64,000 nt of DNA from NCBI RefSeq assembly GCF_018812025.1, contig NC_063054.1, positions 22,889,308 through 22,953,307 on the forward strand, given 5' to 3'. The notes below the pieces were generated by a model, which saw only the letters and a list, made by a program, of their open reading frames with translations, was not told where the DNA came from and ran no database searches. Below, one piece after another: positions 62,301 to 64,000 of this stretch. The translations under genes were made by a program, and so were the position numbers. Every line of letters begins with the position of its first letter. Position 1 is the stretch's first letter. This DNA is from Megalobrama amblycephala. Taxonomy: Eukaryota; Chordata; Actinopteri; Cypriniformes; Xenocyprididae.

Positions 62301-63987
62301 TCCCCCAGGTCACCCTGAGTGAAACTCTCGTCCGCAGCTATAGTGTCAATTTTCACATACTGACTCTCTCTTATATTCCTGCCCACCTCCACATCGGTTT
62401 CCTGGTAGTACAAGTTGAATGTCTCCTTGCAAGAGCCAACCACCCCTGGAAGGCTGTTACAATCCCTCAAGGTAAACTTCAGCTCCACAAAAATCCTCTG
62501 GGCATCGCCCTTCTCAATCCAGTTAGTCCGTAGCCAATTGTTCTGATTTGGCTCCATGACCTGGCAGACCTGATATGTGCGAATGGGTGTGTAGTTTTCA
62601 TCCAAGCCGCTGATCTCTTCCCACTGAGAAAAAGGAAAACGCAGTTAATCATCATTATACCGTGTGCTGTACTAAAATGCTCAGAAATAACCTCAAGGGA
62701 GAATGTTTCAGCGTGTTAAAACTGGCCTCTGTGTGAACAAATGCACGACTCCTTGATATGAAATGATCTGCATGAATTCATCTGCAGCCAGGCGCTTCAT
62801 TTTTTAAATCCTTTGCATAACTTGAGAATTTAAAATATCTGTATTGTATTAACCTAAAATATTTATTTTTAGTGTCTGCGATTATATGCACAGCACTGAT
62901 AATTGTTGGTATCAGTCAATGCAAACAGTAATAAGCTTTACAGTAAAATACATTTTTAAATAATATTATAATGCTGCAAAAAATAATGCTTGCCCAATAG
63001 TAATAATGTACACTTTCAGTCAAAATGTTTTCCACATTTTAGAATTATAGTAAAGTCATCAAATCAACAATAAAGTTTCATCAAGTATCCGAACAGTGTG
63101 CTTCTTGTGTTAACATCAAAAGTAACTGATTTTAATTTCTAAAAATTATTAAATATGACTCAATCCGAATACTTTAATTTTCTGTGTTTCTCTCAAACAA
63201 CTTCCACCTAAGGCTTAAATTCCGTGTACGCTGGACACTCGTTGGCTGTGTTTCTTTCACTATTTGTTTAACTCATTAAAAATGTTTTAGTTTATAAAAA
63301 CACACTGTACATAATTTTTCAGTTAAATGAATAAAAACAAATATGTTGTTACAATGCTGTAATTTTTTAAAACTCTAAATAAAATATATTGCAATCAAAT
63401 AACCTGATAAACAACATAAATTCTGAATCCTAAACGTTTAAATTGCTTTAAACTTTTTTGGTTATGAGTTTCCAGGATGATGTTGTGTTCAAATCAATTG
63501 TTAAAAACCTACAAGACTACAAAAACTTACAAATAAACCTAAAACCCAAACAGGAGCATAATAAAGAACATAAGTTAATCTACAAAGTTCAGCAAAAGAA
63601 CTTGGTAGATTGTATTTTACTTTGCGTTTGTATTTTACACGCCTTCCTTAAACCTTTATAAACACTAGCTGAGGATAAACAACGACAATCAAAAAGTAAC
63701 AAAACCACCTTCATTTAAAGTAAACCCAAATTACCATTGTTTAGCGTTTTAGAAACATTGTGATGTGGTGCAAAGACTCACAACAGAAAAAGAAACACAA
63801 CACATTTTACCACCACATAATTTTAGGTTGCGCTTAAAATACTACAAGCAGTAAGCGCGTTACAGAAGTGAAAATCCTAAATGTTTGAGTGTAAAGAAAA
63901 AGTTGTAAAGTTTCCAGCTTACCCCGCTTGGAGGAGACGATATCCATTCCAGCTCTGTCTGCTGCGCCTTTGAATCCAGCAGGATCA
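32940..63987 (-). CDS. epha7: Eph receptor A7 (ephrin type-A receptor 7), partial gene: exons 2-5
   Basis: Joined coding segments on the minus strand are 63923-63987, 61954-62623, 43385-43540 and 32940-33275. Together they encode about 409 residues of the ectodomain: the pre-domain linker, ephrin-binding jellyroll, Cys-rich sushi/EGF-like region and first fibronectin III repeat. Eph receptors are single-pass receptor tyrosine kinases that bind membrane-bound ephrins and steer axon guidance and cell sorting. All introns have GT..AG ends, and phases (1, 0, 1, 1, 1) are compatible at every join. The exon lengths 65, 156 and 336 are those I recall as canonical for Eph genes. Signatures such as [37 protein letters not shown] and NGVSDLS point to EPHA7 rather than EPHA3, A4 or A5. 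Signal peptide, second FN3, transmembrane, kinase, SAM and PDZ-ligand parts are outside the window. The paralogue assignment is from memory of the family, without alignment. Confidence 0.95.
33276..34190. other. Intron 4 sequence without a recognised gene
   Basis: A 117-codon frame at 33300-33653 has no domain resemblance. The final part (33930-34190) may belong to the mobile element that contains the tandem repeat that follows. Confidence 0.4.
34191..34737 (+). repeat. Tandem repeat, period about 223 bp, about 2.4 copies
   Basis: Unit starts GCGGCTCA... recur at 34191, 34415 and 34637 (spacing 224 and 222). Each full unit contains TTTCGATCGCTAAATGTATG or its variant, ATGAATCACGCAAGGTGATT, GCTTGCACCAGCACAAACCC, and ends AAAAGTGTGGACACAGTTAT. 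The copies differ by a handful of substitutions and small indels (the third lacks CCTT). Sequence just after it ends near 34930-34965 with TTTAGTAAATCTGGCCCTAA, a motif seen at termini of some fish DNA repeats. The array may therefore be the inside of a transposon (inference). Confidence 0.88.
34738..37164. other. Intron 4 sequence without a recognised gene
   Basis: This is ordinary intronic DNA. A (GT)n microsatellite lies at 37034-37063. A 131-codon plus-strand frame at 35361-35756 shows no domain and looks like chance. Confidence 0.5.
37165..37977. mobile_element. hAT-like MITE (TAAAGG..CCTTTA) with a second repeat inside
   Basis: The left end TAAAGGATAATTCATCCTAG and the right end TTTTTGGGTGATTATACCTTTA are an imperfect inverted pair, both followed inward by an ACTCACC / GGTAAGTGAG motif. 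The interior 37436-37895 is copy 2 of the repeat at 28950-29330, inserted or captured. No target duplication was resolved. Confidence 0.6.
37978..39224. other. Intron 4 sequence without a recognised gene
   Basis: A CT-rich block lies at 38290-38370. The 129-codon minus frame over it is compositional. 38690-38980 is non-repetitive. A short piece of the cyprinid repeat (GTCTCTTATGCTTACCAATG) occurs at about 39146. Confidence 0.45.
39225..39510 (-). repeat. Dispersed repeat, copy B (inverse of 1720-2075)
   Basis: Landmarks appear in reverse order and complement relative to copy A: GGACTACAACAAACGGCTGG, GGGACTACAACAAGCTTCTT, TAGTGACATCACTAAC, CATGTTGGGCTGCTTTAGAG, and ATGCCGTCATTTTAC. The divergence is moderate, so these are independent old insertions. 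Confidence 0.8.
39511..40450. other. Intron 4 sequence without a recognised gene
   Basis: I see no repeat ends or coding signal here. Confidence 0.5.
40451..41028 (+). repeat. 578-bp tandem duplication, first copy
   Basis: The copy begins CATTTGGCCTGCTTCACAAC and ends CTCTCAAGATC. I found no difference between it and the second copy at 41029-41606 when reading them side by side. It consists of about 402 bases of intron plus the first 176 bases of a hAT-like inverted end (TAAAGGGTTAGTTCACCCAA at 40853). The 82-codon frame in each copy is a by-product. Confidence 0.95.
41029..41606 (+). repeat. 578-bp tandem duplication, second copy
   Basis: It is a direct repeat of 40451-41028 with zero spacer. 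After AAGATC the sequence diverges (C in copy 1, T here), and only this copy continues into the rest of the hAT-like element. Confidence 0.95.
41431..42499. mobile_element. hAT-like element with long (about 170-bp) inverted ends
   Basis: The left end TAAAGGGTTAGTTCACCCAA runs through CATGCCGTTCCACACCCGTA and GAGGCCTTCATAGGGAGCAA. The right end, 42325-42499, is the inverse, closing GGGTGAACTAACCCTTTAA. The interior contains the GAATCATGATTCGGATCGCG segment shared with 48382-48906. A second repeat (from AAAGGATTAGTCCACTTTTA at about 41613) appears inserted inside. I recognise the terminal sequence as very abundant in cyprinids. Confidence 0.82.
42500..43384. other. Intron 4 sequence near exon 4
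   Basis: No mobile element was noticed. A small (AAT)n lies at about 43060-43075. Confidence 0.5.
43385..43540 (-). CDS. epha7: epha7 exon 4: EGF-like Cys-rich module (156 bp)
   Basis: The acceptor reads ATCATCCAG|CC ending at 43541. The donor is ACCA|GTGAGT at 43383-43384. Both flanking introns are phase 1, and 156 bp is the length I recall for this Eph exon. The peptide starts with the split Pro codon, then [20 protein letters not shown], followed by a [17 protein letters not shown] segment and a final Cys-Thr. Six cysteines have spacing typical of the Eph EGF-like module, which packs between the ligand-binding domain and FN3-1 and helps receptor clustering. A longer open frame covers this exon, but its upstream part is intron. 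Confidence 0.96.
43541..45589. other. Intron 3 sequence without a recognised gene
   Basis: This is unique-looking intronic DNA with no transposon ends seen. 45330-45440 is an AT-rich ATTTTATTATT-type stretch. Confidence 0.5.
45590..46150 (+). repeat. Polypurine tract with (GGACA)n and (GGAAA)n arrays
   Basis: About 560 bases are overwhelmingly purine on the plus strand. They contain (GACAG)n at 45718-45760, then (GAAAG)n at about 45761-45870, with degenerate purine-rich flanks (AAGGAAAGG, GGTAAGGTAAGG). The minus-strand pre-mRNA is therefore a long pyrimidine tract. The 143-196 codon Phe/Ser/Leu/Pro frames on the minus strand are low-complexity artefacts. Confidence 0.95.
46151..47869. other. 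Intron 3 sequence without a recognised gene
   Basis: The sequence is non-repetitive, of moderate GC, and without open frames of note. It is a plausible place for conserved non-coding elements, but there is no direct evidence. Confidence 0.45.
47870..48245. repeat. Fragment of the AAGTATACTT / AGTACACTT-motif repeat family
   Basis: Dense short motifs such as GTGTACTTAAAGAGAGTACACTT, CCACTTAAGTGTACTT and ACTTAAGTATATTTAAG resemble the interior of the element at 17148-20024. Boundaries are not defined. Confidence 0.5.
48382..48906. mobile_element. hAT-like element, second copy of the 41431-42499 family
   Basis: It begins TAAAGGGTTAAACCCAAAAA (a small deletion relative to the other copy) and ends TTTGGGTGAACTAACCCTTTAA. 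The interior shares CTACAGTGGTTCAA, CACTGCTTCATGAAGCTTC and GGAGCGCGTATCAAACTGCC with the intron 4 copy. The inverted ends are about 150 bp. It encodes nothing. Confidence 0.8.
48907..51039. other. Intron 3 sequence without a recognised gene
   Basis: I see nothing beyond ordinary intronic sequence. Confidence 0.5.
51048..52048. mobile_element. hAT-type non-autonomous element (1,001 bp) with perfect 8-bp duplication
   Basis: The element runs from TAGAGCTGACCCTGACTAAA to TTAGGGGGCAGCCCTA. AAATGAAT flanks both sides exactly (51040-51047 and 52049-52056). Subterminal GTAGTCGAATAATAG and GTTGACTATTAGG / TCGACTAAG motifs form further inverted similarity. The interior holds a (TA)n run at 51577-51632. 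Positions 51085-51480 are clearly related, in reverse, to 18240-18650. No transposase remains. Confidence 0.9.
52057..53139. other. Intron 3 sequence without a recognised gene
   Basis: No mobile-element ends or coding signal were noticed. Confidence 0.5.
53140..53665. repeat. Fragment of the AAGTATACTT-motif repeat family
   Basis: Repeated motifs such as TATACTTAAGTATATTTG, GCAAGTATACTTTAGGTACACTTTC and ATGTACTTAAAG mirror the interior of 17148-20024. The right edge TTTTTTTCAGTAGGG may be a terminus. No intact inverted pair was found. Confidence 0.5.
53783..55231 (+). mobile_element. Decayed Tc1-like transposon, right end truncated
   Basis: The left end CAGTGCTCAGCATAAATGAG follows a TA (53781-53782), as expected for Tc1/mariner. 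The left inverted repeat is about 200 bp and holds two direct copies of AAATGAGTACACCCC (about 53796 and 53964), the IR/DR arrangement of fish Tc1 elements. The right inverted repeat matches in inverse from about 55145 (GGGGTGTACTCATTTTTTCA) to about 55231 and then stops matching, so the outer right end is lost. A broken transposase lies between. Confidence 0.92.
54138..55125 (+). pseudogene. Tc1-family transposase pseudogene
   Basis: It starts MAPHGREM and ends with the typical Tc1 C-terminus GGHTKY before TAG. The first third (helix-turn-helix DNA-binding region) has an in-frame stop after ten codons and frameshifts. In the catalytic domain the first acidic residue is gone: WS-D-ETK reads WSAETK at about 54578-54595, followed by a one-base frameshift in a T run. 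Then come an open stretch with [18 protein letters not shown] and [10 protein letters not shown] (second Asp present, 54600-54917), another frameshift near 54915, and [13 protein letters not shown] [13 protein letters not shown], where the usual Trp is Cys. It therefore cannot encode an active DDE enzyme. Confidence 0.93.
55232..56818. other. Intron 3 sequence without a recognised gene
   Basis: It contains a (GT)n microsatellite at 56305-56350 (interrupted once). The rest is ordinary intronic DNA. Confidence 0.55.
56822..57313. mobile_element. PIF/Harbinger-like MITE (492 bp) with TTA duplication
   Basis: The left end AGCCCAAAGTATAGTTCACT and the right end AAAAAAGTATACCCAGGGCT are an imperfect inverted pair, with ACACGTACAC / GTGCACGTAC subterminal similarity. 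TTA lies on both sides (56819-56821 and 57314-57316). The interior has several GCATGCG/CGCATGC motifs. No coding capacity. Confidence 0.8.
57317..58870. other. Intron 3 sequence without a recognised gene
   Basis: No coding signal. 58785-58865 (TTTTGAAGGTTTTTGACCAT) may belong to a dispersed repeat. Confidence 0.45.
58871..59410. repeat. Possible DNA-transposon fragment (one end only)
   Basis: It begins AGCCGCGTTTCCACCGAAAT and contains mirrored phrases CCTGGAACAATTTGTCCCAAG and CATAGTTCCTGGGGAAAGTT, a style typical of cyprinid Harbinger/hAT MITEs. The expected inverse right end (GGTGGAAACGCGGC) was not found. Confidence 0.4.
59431..59690. repeat. Dispersed fish repeat (AACACTTTATTTCAGGGT type)
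   Basis: Landmarks in order are TTATTAGCATGCAAATTACT, GAATATTGGCCATTTATTAG, ATTCTGCATGACCTTATTCT, CCTACCCAATACCTAAACTT and TAAATTAGGAGTTTATTGTG. I recognise these as a repeat abundant in many teleosts. It is near full length, but I could not define a duplication. Confidence 0.7.
59691..61953. other. Intron 3 sequence near exon 3
   Basis: This is unique-looking DNA with a T run at 61627-61648. No coding segment apart from the chance extension of the exon 3 frame. Confidence 0.5.
61954..62623 (-). CDS. epha7: epha7 exon 3: ephrin-binding domain and start of Cys-rich region (670 bp)
   Basis: The acceptor is a T/C-rich tract ending CAG just above 62623. The donor is C|GTGAGT at 61953. The exon holds 223 codons plus one base (phase 1 exit). 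The first about 180 residues form the ephrin-binding jellyroll: [20 protein letters not shown], then [21 protein letters not shown], the strand and loop around [12 protein letters not shown], and [11 protein letters not shown]. The C-terminal part starts the sushi-like Cys-rich domain ([22 protein letters not shown]). Eleven cysteines are visible and an N-glycosylation sequon (NYT) lies near the start. No stop or frameshift occurs. The open frame runs on into the intron for about 80 more codons by chance; the splice donor and the Eph family pattern set the end. Confidence 0.97.
62624..63922 (-). other. epha7: epha7 intron 2
   Basis: This 1.3-kb phase 0 intron has donor GTAAGC and acceptor TTTTTCTCAG. 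It is AT-rich and mostly unique-looking, with no transposon or microsatellite of note. Confidence 0.92.
63923..63987 (-). CDS. epha7: epha7 exon 2 (65 bp)
   Basis: The minus-strand acceptor AG is at 63988-63989 and the donor GT at 63921-63922 (context GGG|GTAAGC). The first two bases, TG, complete a codon split by intron 1; 21 whole codons follow and end in Gly, so intron 2 is phase 0. The peptide reads [21 protein letters not shown] and continues directly into the WEEISG of exon 3. This is the short linker between the signal peptide and the ligand-binding domain. The 65-bp length supports the acceptor choice, because an open frame continues further right to the window edge. The upstream 13 bases are too few to judge the polypyrimidine tract. 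Confidence 0.93.
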
Positions 63988-64000
63988 CTGCCGACGACAC

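Noticed and set aside
62545..62605. Apparent start of a 297-codon protein at 62605
   Set aside because: The first codon is TTG, an internal Leu of exon 3 (GLDENY). The true protein continues upstream into exon 2, so this is not a translation start.

Overview
The window is vertebrate genomic DNA, most likely from a cypriniform (carp/zebrafish-type) fish. It contains part of one large, intron-rich gene on the minus strand. Four short coding exons (1,227 bases, about 2%) have intact GT/AG splice sites and encode a clean stretch of an Eph receptor tyrosine kinase ectodomain. The residues around the ephrin-binding domain, the six-Cys EGF-like exon and the first fibronectin III exon match EPHA7 better than any other Eph I can recall, so I call the gene epha7. 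The fish assignment rests on the abundance of short hAT-, Harbinger- and Tc1-type DNA transposons, long TA/GT/GGAA microsatellites, and repeat families that I recognise as common in cyprinid genomes.

The gene runs from high to low coordinates. The last 13 bases (63988-64000) are the 3' end of intron 1. Exon 2 is 63923-63987 (65 bp), intron 2 is 62624-63922 (1.3 kb), and exon 3 is 61954-62623 (670 bp; ligand-binding domain and start of the Cys-rich region). Intron 3 is 43541-61953 (18.4 kb), exon 4 is 43385-43540 (156 bp; EGF-like), intron 4 is 33276-43384 (10.1 kb), and exon 5 is 32940-33275 (336 bp; FN3 domain 1). Everything from 1 to 32939 is the beginning of intron 5. The signal-peptide exon lies beyond the right edge. 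The second FN3, transmembrane, kinase, SAM and PDZ-ligand exons lie beyond the left edge. Phases fit across all visible joins, with no frameshift or stop.

The rest is intron. Intron 5 carries nested hAT elements (4225-5380), a GGAA/GATA higher-order repeat (6769-7662), a small hAT MITE inside a TA microsatellite (10778-11021), a Harbinger-like element with TTA target duplication nested in another repeat (17148-20024), a TA-flanked palindromic MITE (24251-24774), an almost perfect 340-bp foldback (25662-26002) and an AT-rich hAT (30855-31992). Intron 4 carries a 223-bp-period tandem repeat, two related hAT-like elements and an apparently exact 578-bp tandem duplication. Intron 3 carries a 550-bp polypurine tract, a hAT with a perfect 8-bp target duplication (51048-52048), a dead Tc1 transposon (53783-55231) and a Harbinger-like MITE (56822-57313).

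I found no second protein-coding gene, no tRNA or rRNA, no CRISPR and no previously unknown multi-gene system. The most interesting items are the transposon nesting history, the recent tandem duplication, the foldback, and the possibility of a read-through, truncated soluble receptor isoform from exon 5.
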